Assembly: GCA_013399305.1 (NCBI GenBank)
Contig: VXAI01000039.1
Coordinates: 1,826,962-1,890,961 of the forward strand
Source: Rostratula benghalensis
Taxonomy: Eukaryota > Chordata > Aves > Charadriiformes > Rostratulidae
Direction: 5' to 3'
Length of the DNA stretch: 64,000 nucleotides
Shown here: positions 1 to 12,450 of the stretch, in pieces
Numbering within the stretch: position 1 is the stretch's first letter
How the letters are laid out: the number at the start of each line of letters is the position of its first letter
Made by a program: the position numbers and the translations under genes
Notes under the pieces: generated by a model
Seen by the model: the letters and a program-made list of their open reading frames with translations, nothing else
Databases searched by the model: none
What the model was told of the DNA's origin: nothing

Positions 1-2246
1 TCAGATTCAGGTCGTCTGTGATGAGTCTATCTTCAACAGGTAGAACCAGAAATAACTCCTGATTACAGCTGATGAATTGACAAACACTGCTTTTTCTTAT
101 CAAAAGCAGCATACTAGTCATGTTTATATTTACTCTGGTAGTTTATTCATGCTCCAGCACAGCTATATTTCTACAACACGTCTTAACACAGAATGTGTTC
201 TTATGGTTCAGTGTGGGTTTATTAAAGAATTCATGACATTAATGTTGCATTATGCCAGTCTTAAGGTATAACCACGACCTACAGCAGGGCCAGCTCCAGC
301 AGCTTTAAAACCTGTGCCGATCCTTCAGCTACCTAAAATAGAGTTGCACCATGAATCAAGAACAATTTTCAAGTAAGGTTTGCTACCTGGTTCCCCAACA
401 GTTCTTGCAGGAGCAGAGCCTGGGGACAGAGCTGAGATTACAATGGCAGGCACTGCACAGAAACACTATGCAAAACAAATATCAGACCACACAGAAATGC
501 TGCATCTATACAAAAAATCTTGTAGATAGCTTCCTTCAGGCTAAACTAGCTTGGTTCAGTTTATGTCAAATATGCTTTAAAAAAAAGAAAGAAAAAAACC
601 ACTTGCCTTTACTATGGGACATGATAAAAATACCCCATCACCACTGAAAACCACGCTCTGCTCTGTATATAATTTGAGTATGATTATTTACATGGCACTT
701 CAAAAAGTTTCCAAGAAACTTACAAATATATATTTTGTGTATAAGCATTTCCTACGTTAAATATCAAGCTCCTTCTTGATGGAAGTTGCTATACAATACT
801 CATTAAATCATACTAAATCTGTGAAAACCATAGCATTGAAACAAAACCAAGAATTTGAGTTGTAAGAGGCCGCTTGAATGACATGAAATATGGCAGTATT
901 TCACTCCAAAAGTAGTACTTCAGTACTTTGAACAGTAGAATTATCAATAGAAAACTATGTAATTTACAAAAACAACATGTGAAAACATGATTTTTTCAAA
1001 AATCAAAGACGTTACCTGAGGTACCTTAAACACAAAGATCAATTGCATACTAATTGCTATTACCTGAAACAATTGCCACAGCTCCCAGAAGCAAATGTTC
1101 ATCCTATTTACCCATTCTAGTGCATCTTCAAGACTGATTCTCCATCTCTCCACATTTATGTTCATACTCAAACACATAGGGAACCCTGTTAAGTTATGTT
1201 AATTGATTTTTTTGTGGTTTTGTTTTGTTTTGTTTAACATCAGGGTTTGGTTTTTTCTTTTGAAGTCCATTGTAAAAATTTGAGGGTTTTCTGTCATTTT
1301 GTTTTTTGAAAGGTGAGCGGAGGCCAGGTGTTCTATTACCAGTTAACAATCAAGAAAGACAAATTGCTACATATGATTAGGAATAGCTTTCTTCCACAGG
1401 AACACTTGCCAGCTCCTATTTTGTATTAGTATCACCACTTCCATTACTCTTTCGCTCTCTGCTACTGCTAGGAGTAAGCATTCTGCTTCCTGAAGAATTT
1501 GGAAAATAAAATATGGTCAACTGCCAACGTACACTGGAACCAATAATCCAAAATATTTTTTTGGTAGATCTAAAATGTTAGATCATAAGTAGCAATAAAA
1601 CCACAAATATTTATTTCCAAATCAGAAGTTTTCAACAATCACAACAACACAATTTACAAGGTCCTCACAAGCAGAATACTGTATGACATTACATAATGAC
1701 TTTGTAACTGACTGGTTAACACACTACGTTTTTTTAAGGTGTATTTTGTCAATGAACTCGCTCTAGCCTGGCCATTAGGAAAAACTTGATGTTTCTGTAA
1801 TATTCCACCCTATTTTTTTGTTAAAATGTTTTTGTCTAAATCACCCTGATATTCTGAGAGAACATCACATATATTCAATTGGTTACCTTCCTTCGTGCCT
1901 TCTTTGAAGAGGAAAATATCAGAAATAATGCTGAGACTGTCTCAATAAATGTATGAGTTATCGCGTAAAAATATTTATAAAGAAACACCTTGACCTTTGA
2001 ACATAATCATCAGACCTCTATTCCTTGAAATATATAGGAGTATTTGTTCACGTCAAATGCATGCAAATAATTGTTAACAGTTGACACAGTATAGTTTGTG
2101 GACTACACACAATATTCATAATGAGCTCTTTAGGAAGTAAAATCTTTGCTTCATCATAAAACTTTAGTTTAAGTTAAACATGCAAATTATCTCCCAAAAT
2201 CCAGAGTTAATAAGGATTAAGAACACAAAAACACGTAGTTTCTCAC
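1..2246 (-). other. FBXW7: FBXW7 intron downstream of the alpha exon (partial)
   Basis: This stretch follows the alpha exon on the minus strand and should be the start of the long intron that leads to the first exon shared by all FBXW7 isoforms. It is AT-rich, with short T-rich and TTTTG-type runs near 1205-1260. I see no recognisable repeat, no conserved coding frame and no FBXW7 beta- or gamma-type first exon. The open frames at 351-647 and 944-1177 have no recognisable content and I treat them as chance. Confidence 0.7.
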
Positions 2247-2250
2247 CTTT
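2241..2250 (-). other. FBXW7: Splice donor of the FBXW7 alpha exon
   Basis: The minus strand reads AAAG|GTGAGA with the exon ending at 2247. It is near-consensus and sits exactly after a complete AAG lysine codon (phase 0). Reading through the donor gives nine non-conserved residues and then a stop. Confidence 0.93.
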
Positions 2251-2732
2251 GTCTTTATGTAGAATGGTGATGACTGGTGAATGGGCAAGTCCATGAGGCT
2301 ATTGGAATTTGTGACACTGTTACTATTAGCATGTTCATCTTCTCTACTGCTGTCATCAGACTGATCAAAATCATCACTCTCCTGGTCCATTTCCTCCTCC
2401 TCTTCCACCTCCTCCTCTTGATCACCAGCATGTTCATCATCTTCTTCTTCTTGGTTACAAGTGGATTCTTCGTCCACTGTAATAAGTCTATTGTTATTTT
2501 CTTCTAACTGTTCTTGCTGAGACTCATGCCTGTCATCAAACCCAGGTTCTTCTCCTAGCTCCCCGTTCCTCCCAATGTGCTGCTCCTCTTGTTGTCGTCT
2601 TTGCTGCTGCTCCTCCTCTTCTACGACCCGATTCATCTGCTCCTCATCTACTTGGCTTGAGGAAGCATTACCTCGAAGAGATCCCCCAGTTCGTCGCCTC
2701 TTGCTGCCCACAGAGAGCAGTTCCTGATTCAT
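2247..2732 (-). CDS. FBXW7: FBXW7 alpha-isoform N-terminal coding exon (residues 1-162, partial gene)
   Basis: FBXW7 is the F-box/WD40 substrate receptor of an SCF (SKP1-CUL1-F-box) ubiquitin ligase. It directs phosphodegron-bearing regulators such as cyclin E, MYC and NOTCH to degradation, and the alpha isoform is nuclear. Seen here: the minus-strand frame starts MNQELLSVGSKRRRTGG, which I recognise as the alpha-specific N-terminus. The basic KRRR at residues 11-14 is the known nuclear localisation signal, flanked by Ser10 and Ser18. A Q/E/R-rich stretch covers residues 38-52, a strongly acidic E/D stretch residues 95-133, and the exon ends SSPFYIKTK at residue 162. The human exon encodes about 167 residues from memory, so the difference probably lies in the low-complexity part. 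The donor AAAG|GTGAGA leaves phase 0, matching the family, where the next exon begins MKRKLDHG. The F-box and WD40 exons are outside the window. The frame stays open upstream of this Met to the splice acceptor, which matters for the exon at 38319-38578. Confidence 0.96.
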
Positions 2733-2801
2733 TTCCAAAAGCCAGCTTGCTACTTCTTGGACCTTGGCTAGGCTATCTGAAGATGCAAATGCTTTCACAT
2801 T
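2733..2801 (-). other. FBXW7: 5' part of the alpha exon: leader, or 23 extra in-frame codons
   Basis: The exon begins at 2801, right after a TATCCTTAG acceptor. The 69 bases before the classical ATG are usually regarded as 5' leader. Read in frame with that ATG they contain no stop and encode 23 residues, beginning NVKAFASSDSLAKVQEV and ending ASWLLE. The first bases, AATGTGA, also contain an ATG followed directly by TGA in another frame, a start-stop element. Whether the stretch is leader or coding depends on the upstream exon that is joined. The exon at 38319-38578 would make it coding. Confidence 0.75.
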
Positions 2802-2824
2802 CTAAGGATACAAAAAAAAAAAGT
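2802..2824 (-). other. FBXW7: Splice acceptor of the FBXW7 alpha exon
   Basis: Minus-strand sequence before the exon is a T run of about 11 bases (2812-2822) followed by GTATCCTTAG, with the AG at 2803-2802. It is a standard polypyrimidine-AG acceptor. It shows that the alpha coding exon is not a first exon, so at least one upstream exon must be spliced to it. Confidence 0.88.
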
Positions 2825-5800
2825 GGGAAATTACAAAAGTTATGTTTTTAACGCTTTATCAAAAATGTATTTCATTGTATTACTCCTGACAACTTCAAAT
2901 TCTGAGGAACAGTGAATAATTTCTACTTGACACAAAACAGAAAAAACGCAGACAGACCACAGAGAACTTTAGCAAGAGAGTTAATTCTTCTATGAAATAG
3001 TCTGATCACCATCTCCGTGAGCACCAGATTCTGCAAAATTCAGAAGAACTACTTGCCCTCCCAGAGGGCCCACAAGAACTATTAACACTCATGTTAACAG
3101 AAGATCCAAGCACATGATATTACTTCCTGGACAAAGGTCACTTTGAAATAGCATTATATCATCCCTCTCACTTGATTATAGGCTTTATATATGACTTGCA
3201 AATGATGACTTGCTTTTGGCCTTCTGCCTTAAGAGCAGGCATATTTTCAGGTATATCTTGTTACTATGATTTTCTTTTAGACAAATGAAAAAGAGAACAC
3301 CCCGTAAAAAACATAGTCTTACCATTTCCAAGTATTAAATTGGCCACAGAGATGCCCCTAGCTGACATCACTAGGCAGCCCCATGGAGCCCAGAAACTGT
3401 ACACACCTTGCCAGTTAGCAGTGAAAGTTCTCCAAACTCTAAGCAGCTACATGAATTGTTAAATGAGAAGTTTAAAAATTGCCAAATTTAGGTGCATGTT
3501 AATAGAAACTGAAAACTGCTAGTCCAATTTCCAAATTATCCCCACATTTGGCTATACCTGTGTGTGCAAGCAATATGCAAAACCAAAGAGATCTAAGACA
3601 GTCTAGCTAGATCCTCAATTTGGTATCAGATTTCCAGCTATACAACCTTTCAGGCTGACCCTGTGACTCCAGTTCCCCTAGAGTCCAGGGATGTGATGAG
3701 TAGGAGAAGTACGACAAGAACTCAGGCTGCACATGAAAGTGTGTGCAAACCCAAAATAACTAGCTTTTTCATCACATATAGAACCACTGTCCTCTCGTGT
3801 CCATAGACCACACCATACACTCAGCAAGCTACATCGCAAGAGATTCAGAAAGCACAAGAATACAATACTGGAAGGCAGCACAACCTCTCAGTAGGAGTAT
3901 CAATAGTGAAGGATATAAGTTTCCATAAATACTTCACTACCAGAAGATATTATCCTAACCTCCCCTATTTCATATCCTCTCAACCTTACATTTTTAGAAA
4001 GTCCTCTATCTCATAGTTAAAAAAAAATAAAACAAAACAAAAATCTAGAGCCTTGGATAATGGAGATGTGGAACAGATAAACCCCAACTTTGCTCCATGA
4101 GATTTGTTAAAAAAATGCAACTAAACAGTGAGGAGAGAAGAAAGTACCACAAACTATAGCTCTAGAATAATTTTCATTATGTTGTACCATAAAAGCCACA
4201 AAAACCCATTTAAAGATGTTTTTCAAGTCTTGCACTGAGAAGAGTTCATCAATGGGATTTTGCACACTTGCCCCTCTTCCTCAGGGATACATTACTTACA
4301 TCCCAAAGACGTGGTTCTCAAGTTTCCACATCTCTACCCAGATTTCAATTGCCCCCAAATAAAATCTTATGAGCTGAAAAGATGAAATATATATTCCAAA
4401 GAAAGCGTCAACTTTGCAAGCAATTAGCTCCAATCAGTGAATGAGAAGCTAATACTAAAAGACAATTAAACTCCACACATCAAGGCAAGGATGATGGAAG
4501 CAAGCAGAGACCATGCTGACTCCTGCTTTCACCAGTGGAAAAAAAAAAAACACCAGGGCACTGCGATGCACAAGACCCAAACCAGAAGCTAACAGCTCCA
4601 ACCTTGAGTGCAAGGGGCATTAAAAGCACGTGTTTTTCATTCTCTATATATAGTAAGTAGCACTTGAGAAAGAGTACACTCGTTGTGGCATCCAAGAGAA
4701 ATGTTTTTACTTAACATTTTTTCCCCAAAGCCTGGAAACCTTAGCATATTGGAGTGATGTTTAATAACTCCACTTCATCAAATGCCAAATTTGGTTGCAG
4801 ATATAATCTGATACCAGTACAACCTATTTATCGGGCTTGCTAAACAGTTTAGGCATTATGAACATGACTATGCCGCATCTTATTTTCTTGTGAAAAGGGA
4901 AAAGATTCAGATTTTTTTAAGCATGAAACCATGTAAATATTAGTAATCAGGAAAAAAAAAAAAAAAAGACCAAATAAGAGACTTACATCTTCACGATCTA
5001 GCAATTTCAGCTTCCAGCACAAATGATTCTCTAGCCATGAATTAAACTTAAAAGTTTTAGTCACACTTAAACTTAAGTCACACACAGTACCAACATTATT
5101 TCAAATAAATGCATCAATTATTGGTTTAGGTCTTAGTTGGCAAAACTGAAAATGCTGCATTTGTTTCTATAACTTAGATACAAATTGAAAGTATGTGTTA
5201 TGAGCAACAAACATGAAAGGTCAGCATGGAAATACTTAAGTAATAAAATGCATGACTGCTAAATGCTTAAGTGACAGAAGTAACACTATTGTTACTGTTA
5301 ATATACCCAGATAAATTCCAGTCATTAAAAAAAATACATTTTAAATTATTCCTAATTTTTGTAGTGACCATCAACTCATAAAGTTAGCTTCAGTCATAAG
5401 TGATTTCAGTTTTACTCTGTATTTGCACAAATAAATTTGGTTTTGTCCAGAAGCCTGCAAAATGCATTATCAAAATTTAATTACAAGCAGTGCTACATCA
5501 GAAGTCATCAATATGCAAAGAGGTGATGCATTTGCTAAAGAACAGATGGATGTACATTATCTGAGAAATTTGAAACATTAAAGCTGCCTTCTGTCACATA
5601 AGTGCTTTCAGAATTAACTGCTGTCAGCTAATACACAAGATACAATCATTTCCATATATGAGATGGATCAGGAGTAAGACAGGACTATTATTTTGCAGGA
5701 AGAAGTGTATTTACAAATCAACTACCAGAGAACTAAAGTGCTGTGTTTTCAACTAGAACAGTGCTTCCTTTATTTATACTCTAAGAGCCAAAAATTACTC

Positions 5801-8800
5801 AAATCAGCTGAACCCCCATAGATCCACAGCAGAAAGCTGTAGCTTTCCTACCCACTTCAGACTACAGAGATTTTTTATTTATTTTTTTTTTAGACAGACA
5901 CCAAAACATTGCAGTGCGGTGAAGACACTTCTCATAAACATGAAAAACCCATTAAACTTGGTCAACAAGTCCAACTTGGCAACTCCCAGTAAGCGTCGTA
6001 ACAATTGCAGCTGGTCCTACGGAAGAGCAAAATACAAGGAATCCCTAAAGAATATAGAAGTCCCCTGGGCTGATACAACTGTAAATTCAGAGTTGAAGAA
6101 TGCACCCCCCAATCTATATTGAAGATCAAATAGTGCTTAAGCTGAATTCTTCAGCTTTATCCATTAAATTTGCACAGAAGATAGGTTACAAAAATAACAC
6201 AGAACAACAGTTGCTCAAAACCACCTGTAAGAAATGCCAAGCAACACTGGGAAGCTATGGAGAAAACTCTTCAGGTTTATCTACTGCAATAGGTTGTGCT
6301 CTGTACTGAGAGAGAAGGACAACCACTTCACTTCTTGCTTTACTACCGAAATATCCCTTTAGTAGACACAAAAGTTGTTAGATGGTTTTGTAGGTCAAAA
6401 ATGTTTAACTCTTGGAAAAATCAGAGATCTCCATAGGTAATGCTGGTTTTTATTATCCCCTTTTTTTCACTTGAAAATTAAAGAAAAGAAAAAGGGAAAT
6501 GAGGTGAGTACAGATCAGTAGGAGTGGAGGGGGGGGTTCTTGTTCTTTGAAAAAGTATAGCAGAACTTGAAAAGGTTTTAAAGACTCACCTTTGAAATTA
6601 GAAAGACTGACTTGGTTACTAAACTGAGGCGTGCTAGTACTGATCAGGACAGTTACAATCATAACATGGTTTGTGGGCAGTGAACGTTCCTACAACAAAT
6701 CTTTTTTGAGATTACAGATTTGGTGTACAAAGACAATTGGACTACCATAAAAAATTCCATAAATATTTGAATAAATCCTGCCTAATTTATTAACATAAAT
6801 AACCCAGTAAAAAGCTAAAATACATTAAACTGAGTAGTATCAAATTGTAATTGAGGAAAATAGAAAGTAAAAAAGAAACACCCCACCCAAGCTAAGGATC
6901 TGCTATGATTTCATTTCAACATCCCAATCAACCTTCTGAAAGAAAAACAAAATCCTTATAAGCACCTTTTGCACAAGACAGACACTAGTGTGCTAGTAAC
7001 TTAAAGCTAGGTCTACACGAGCAAGCAGTGCAGAGCAAGTAGGGGCAGACATGCCAAGTGGAGACTCAGTTCCCAGAGGGTGTCTGGGCTGCAGGGATGG
7101 GAAAGAGCTGCTATTTCCAGACCAGCTCTGACCCCCTGGAGCCTAAGTTGACCCTCATGGCTGGAGCACGTCTTCTGGTTTAGTTTCACCCTGAAGGTGC
7201 TCTGGGACAGCTGTGATTTAACTCATTCTATTGTGGAAAGAGTCAGGAGACACACTTTAAGTGTGCGGTTTTGATCCAAATCCAGCATCAAGCACACAGA
7301 ATTAAACAACATAACTAACACTGGACACTGTAGACCACGTTCTAGGAAAAAAGGAAAAACAAATTTTTTTTGAGTGTATGGCCATGATAGCTAATAGCAC
7401 AAAACACTATAAGCAAGCAGTCTACATGCTGTATTAAAGAAAACTTTTATTATAGTGATCTGACTACTGGCTACACAGTTTGTACATGGGAAAGATTCTG
7501 AACAATAGCAAAATAACGAACCAAAACAATCAACATGCAATTGCTGGAAAAGTAAAACTATAAAAAGTCAAATAAAGAATCCAGCGCCTTCTTTTATAGG
7601 TTATGGTAGTGGACAATTGTCTTCAAGCAAGGATTTAAGACAAGATACTCCAGGTAAAGTCAGAACCTAAACTAAGTTACAAGCTTTAAGCAAAAGTTAC
7701 AGGAAAGCATTTTTGCTGCATTATACAGAGTGGCAAACTTGATCATAGTTATAGACTCCTCAAGTCATAAAATGCTGAGTTGAATACATTGTACAGAAAA
7801 GGAAAATAAGTATTCCTCCTGTATTTCATCAGCACAAAATGTTCATTAGAGTAAGATTAACATTCAGCTTTAAAAACATTCAGTACCTTTTCATCCAAGT
7901 AAAATACACCATTAACAATGCATCTCATTCTACAAGCATGCACGCTTTGTCCAAGAATGATAAACTACTACTTCCAAACACATACACACCTCAAATGTCT
8001 TGGTCAGATCTAAGCTCCACATCAAATCAACAGCTAGAAAGATTCTCTGCTCCTGCTCTGCTATCACCCTGCCCAGCAAAGCTCTGCCAACACTTTGAGG
8101 AGCAGCGCACGTGCTGCCATCCTGCTCCTTTCTTCACTCTCTCTAGATACTCTAACAATCAACTCACATTTAGTCAGTCCAAAGTGGTCAAAGTAACCAA
8201 CACCAAATGAAAGTGCTCCTCTAATTACTTAGTTATGTCAAACATAAATCTGAAAGCACATAAAAAGACCCCTTAGATTTAGTATTCATTAGCTTTAAAA
8301 AAAAATACAACAATTAAAGTTTCTTGTGCAAATTTAATTAAGCCCAGCTGCCTCTAATCTTCTTGTGTGGCCAGTTAATGATCCCCCTCTCCACTGTAAT
8401 CTTAGCCCCAACTCTTTATCTACCTTCTGAGGCTTTTCATCAACTCCTTCTGTCCTGACCTTCTCTCCTAAATGTTTTTTAACAAAGACAATTCCACATA
8501 TGCTCTGCTGTAAAACACTTCTCCCATCCTGCTCACCTGCTTCTATGAGCCCCACAATCCTGTTTCTACAGACCTGATCCCTCCTCTCCCTGTTACATCA
8601 TCCCAATTTACTTTTATTTCTCACTGGACTGACTCTTAACACAGTTCCCTCTCTAATCCCCTGCCTTAGTCTCCCAATCCCTTTGGGCCCGCACTGCTAC
8701 TTTGCAGACCCAGTTTGGTCCGTTCTGATCCATTCCCCTCAGAAAGTGAAGGGATTTAGAGGAGAGGCAATTGCTGACCATACAAGGGCAGTAAGAAGAG

Positions 8801-11205
8801 CACAACAGAGCAATGGCTGTTGCTATCGGTTACGGGGTCAAACACGCAGAAGCGATTAAAAAGAAAACTACGTTTTAACTCTGGACTGGAAAGACAACAG
8901 GTTATGGAGGACCTATCACATAACCCTACTTCTTTTGGGTGGACACAGGTGAAGTATTTAACCTAGGATAAATATGAAATAGCGCACAAAACTCACTAGA
9001 GAATAAGAACATGAAAAGTAGTTTAGGAAACAAGTGATTGCTGCAAGAATTTACATATCTTGAGCAGTACTTAATTGAGAGGTAGAACGGAGTATCAGAG
9101 GTAGAAGAGAGATGAATAGGCCTTTCATGAGCAAAAGTTTAGAAGAAACAGCTTGAGGTACAAACAGTCAACATACTTTTTCCTTAGATTATGATAAAAC
9201 CTATATGATCATGCCCAACTGCTTTATATAGTTTAAGATATTTTATATCACTAGGAAAACAAGAGTTTAGTACTCAGATTGCTTCTGACCTTCAGTTACT
9301 TTCATATATAGATTTCCATCTACAGACGTCTAAACCCTCTTTAAAATTCAACTGTTGAATCAAAGATAAAATTTTCTGTTCAATAGGTCTACATCCTCGT
9401 CTCTTCACATTTATTTTTTCCATAGTGTTTCCACATGATCTCCATTTGTGCACATTTAACATTATCACAGAACATTAACTTTTAATGTTAATTCTTTATT
9501 GATAAACAAGACTGTATTGCATGAGTAAGGGAATGAGCAAAAATCTTTTCAGCCATCATTGTAAAAGCCCAGTCTCTTTGATAGAGGTTCACTTAACCCT
9601 CACAGACAGTGACTGCGGGTAGAGAGTGGGAAAAGCTTCAAAAGGTGCAACACTCTCCCTTGCTGTGTACAGGCAGGGCACACACAGATTCATCCTGTTC
9701 ATGTGAGCGACACAACCACCTGCAACACAGAATATGGCTCTATTACTGCTAAAATGGATTCCGCGGGTTCCCTTTGCAACAAGAAGACAAGGGTCAAGTC
9801 TTAATGCTTTAAACCAAAAGCTCTTTTATTCCCTCCTTGTGTGTTCTCCTCAAAACCAGTACTGCTCAGACTAAAGTTTTACACAGAAGAGATTAATTCA
9901 GAAAGACTGCTTGCAGAGGGGAATAAAAAGTAATAGAAAAGGAGTTATAGACTTCTTAACACTCTAGAACAGAATCATGCTGTAAAACGTATTAATAGAG
10001 ACCTGATGTCAAAATTTAAGCAATCAACACGTAACAGCAAGAGAGGATAACCATTGATCTTTTTTTCCTATAAACACTTCTCCATAAGTAATTCATGGCC
10101 TTAATTCTTGTATTTGAAGTTTTAAAAAATTGCCTGCATTTTTCTTGTCTCAAAAAAGAGACAAATATGACAGCAAATCATTAGCGAATAGTGTGTTACA
10201 CAAGAAACTTTAATTGTTGCATTTTTATATTGGATGCTTAAGAAATGAGAATTACTGTGAAATACTGTGGTGAGGATGAGCTGGAAATAAGAGGGAAATG
10301 TGAAAGTGACCCATCAGGAAATTGTTGAAAGCCTCTATCACCCAGTAATAAGAAAACTGTACACACACACAAAAAAAAAAGAAAGAAAAAAGAAAAAAAT
10401 CCAAGTCCTTCTCTTTAAAGCCATATCCCAACTGACAAGCTATTAACGTCCCTACTGTAAGTGTTATTGAAGAAGTGGGGAGCTCATGTCTGTTTATCAA
10501 GTATCCTGTTCATACTGTAGCTCCCTGAAAGCCAAGACCAACAGTCAACATTCAATTACTCCTTATTTTTAATTTGGCATCGTTATATTTTCACAAAGAA
10601 TGAATGGATATAATTTATAATAAATTTGCTTAAATTCCTTGAAAGATGTCATGGGAGGCAACAATTCACAGTAGGAGGAGATCAGTATTATCACTGATCT
10701 TACTGTGTTCATATAAATAATCATGTTATTTTTAGTAGTTATATTAATAATTACTGTTATATAGAAGATGGCTGGTTTGTCTTTTCACTAACAACTCTTT
10801 AAAGAAAAAGGATTAAGCTGTAAAATGTGACAAGTTAACTATCATGTGTGACTAATGAAGGGCTTCTCTTGCCTTTTCCTCAGAAAAGGGAAAGCAGAAA
10901 ATAAGCTTTGAGTTATTTAAAGAGTGCCAAGTTTTCCAGCAACTACTGAATAAAGCAAGTCCTCCATACAATCTTCTGTGCCTCCACTTAATCTTTAATA
11001 GCAAACAGCGTCCCTTTTCTCATTGAAAGGACCTCTGCACTAAGAGTAAAGCACACAATTTTCAATCAGATTGTCTTATCCTTTCCGCTTTGACAGCTGT
11101 ACTATTAGTTGTGTTCCTGTATTAAAATTTTACTTCTTTAAATGAAAACTTCTTACCTTGCATAATTTATGAATACTTATGTTTTCACAAATTAGATTAC
11201 TACAA
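2802..11205 (-). other. FBXW7: FBXW7 upstream intron, first part
   Basis: AT-rich intronic sequence with many short A runs (for example 4952-4967). I recognise no mobile element here with confidence. A moderately GC-rich patch at about 6990-7250 might be an old repeat fragment, but I cannot place it. The frames at 5919-6122, 6100-6309, 7839-8210 and 8334-8555 have no recognisable domain and no convincing splice frame. Confidence 0.65.
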
Positions 11206-11206
11206 G

Positions 11207-12450
11207 AATCACAGAAGGATATGGGATTGGAAGGGACCTCTGGAAATCATCTAGTCCAACCCCCTGACAAAGCAGGTCCTCCTAGAGCAGGCTGCACAGG
11301 TACATGTCCAGGCAGGTTTTGATGGTCTCCAGACACAGAGATTTCACCACCTCTATGGGCAGCCTGTTCCAGTGCTCTGCCACCCTCATAGTAAAGAAGT
11401 TCCTCCTCATGTTGAGATGGAACTTCTTATGTACAAGTTTGTGACCATTTCCACTTGTCTTGTTACTGGGCACCACTGAAAAAAGACTGGCCCCTTCCTC
11501 TTGACACCCACTCTTTTAAGTATTTATAGGTGTCGATCAGACCACCCCTCATCCTACTCTTCTCCAGACTAAAAAGACCCAAGTCTCAGCCTTTCCTCAG
11601 AAGAGAGATGCTTCAGACCCCTAATCATCTTTGTAATCCTCTGCTGTACCTTCCCCAGCAGTTCCCTGTCCTTCTTGAACTGGGGATTACAGAACTGGAC
11701 ACAATACTCAATACTTGAGTGCATGGCAGAGTAGAGGGGTGGGATAACCTTCCTCAGCCTGCTGGTCACACTCTTCTTGATGCACCCCAGGAAGCCATTG
11801 GCCTTTTTGGCCACAAGGGCACATTGCTGGTTCATGGTCATCCTATTGCCCACCAGGATTCTAGGTCTTTTTCCTCAGAGCTGCTCTCCAGCAGATCAGC
11901 CCCCAACCTGTACTGGTGCTGGGGATTATTCCTCCCCAGGTGCAGCACCCTACACTTGCCCTTGTTGTATTTCATCAGGTTCCTCTCTGCCCAACTCTCC
12001 AGCCTGTCCAGGTGTCACTGTATGGCAGCACAACCTTCTGGCATGTCAGCCACCCCTCCCAGTTTTGTATCATCAGCAAATTTACTGAAGGTGCATTCCA
12101 TCCCTTCATCCACATCATTGATGAAAGTATTGAAGAGGACTGGACCCAGTGCTGACCTCTGGGGGACCCCACTTGTTACGGACCTCCAACTAGATTCTGT
12201 GCCCCTGATCACAACCTCTGAGCTCTGTCTTTTAGCCAGTTTACAATCCACCTCGCTGCCCATCCATCTAATCCACACTTCTTAAATTTACCCATGAGGA
12301 TGCTGAGGGAAACTGTTAAAAGCCTTGCTGAAGTCAAAGTTGACAACATCACCACCCTCCCCCTCATCTATCCATCCAGACATGCCACCACAGAAGGCTA
12401 TCAGGTTAGTGAGACATGATTTCCCCTTGAAAGAAGCCTACACTACTATT
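11207..12450 (-). mobile_element. CR1 LINE, 5'-truncated (about 1.2 kb)
   Basis: The plus strand starts with the reverse complement of the CR1 3' end (AATCACAGAAGG... TTGGAAGGGACCTCTGGA). Minus-strand translations match the end of the CR1 reverse-transcriptase ORF. Around 12278-12015 are [20 protein letters not shown] and the catalytic FADDTKLGG box (FADD instead of the usual YADD). Around 11853-11569 is the piece with SRLRKVIPPLYSAMHSSIEY, and around 11476-11282 [25 protein letters not shown] is visible in part. The frame is broken by shifts and stops, so it is a dead copy. It lies in the same orientation as FBXW7. The plus-strand frame of 188 codons at 11719-12285 is simply its antisense. 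Confidence 0.95.

Noticed and set aside
1..2246. Search for FBXW7 beta or gamma first exons in the downstream intron
   Set aside because: No frame with either known N-terminus is present in these 2.2 kb; they probably lie left of the window.
2217..2798. A 193-codon reading of the alpha exon starting at 2798 and running past 2247
   Set aside because: It begins at GTG, not ATG, and its last nine codons lie beyond the splice donor. The real coding part is 2247-2732, or up to 2801 if the upstream exon is joined.
3407..3530. Possible small 5' exon just upstream of the alpha exon (donor CAAG|GTGTGT at 3407)
   Set aside because: I recall that human FBXW7 has a short exon shortly upstream that takes part in a circular RNA, but here the acceptor is weak and the length cannot be fixed. 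RNA junctions would be needed.
7839..8210. Plus-strand frame of 123 codons
   Set aside because: Composition follows the local AT-rich DNA; no domain, no promoter and no conserved feature seen.
11719..12285. A 188-codon plus-strand frame, the second longest in the window
   Set aside because: It is antisense to the CR1 reverse-transcriptase region; the biological sense is on the minus strand.
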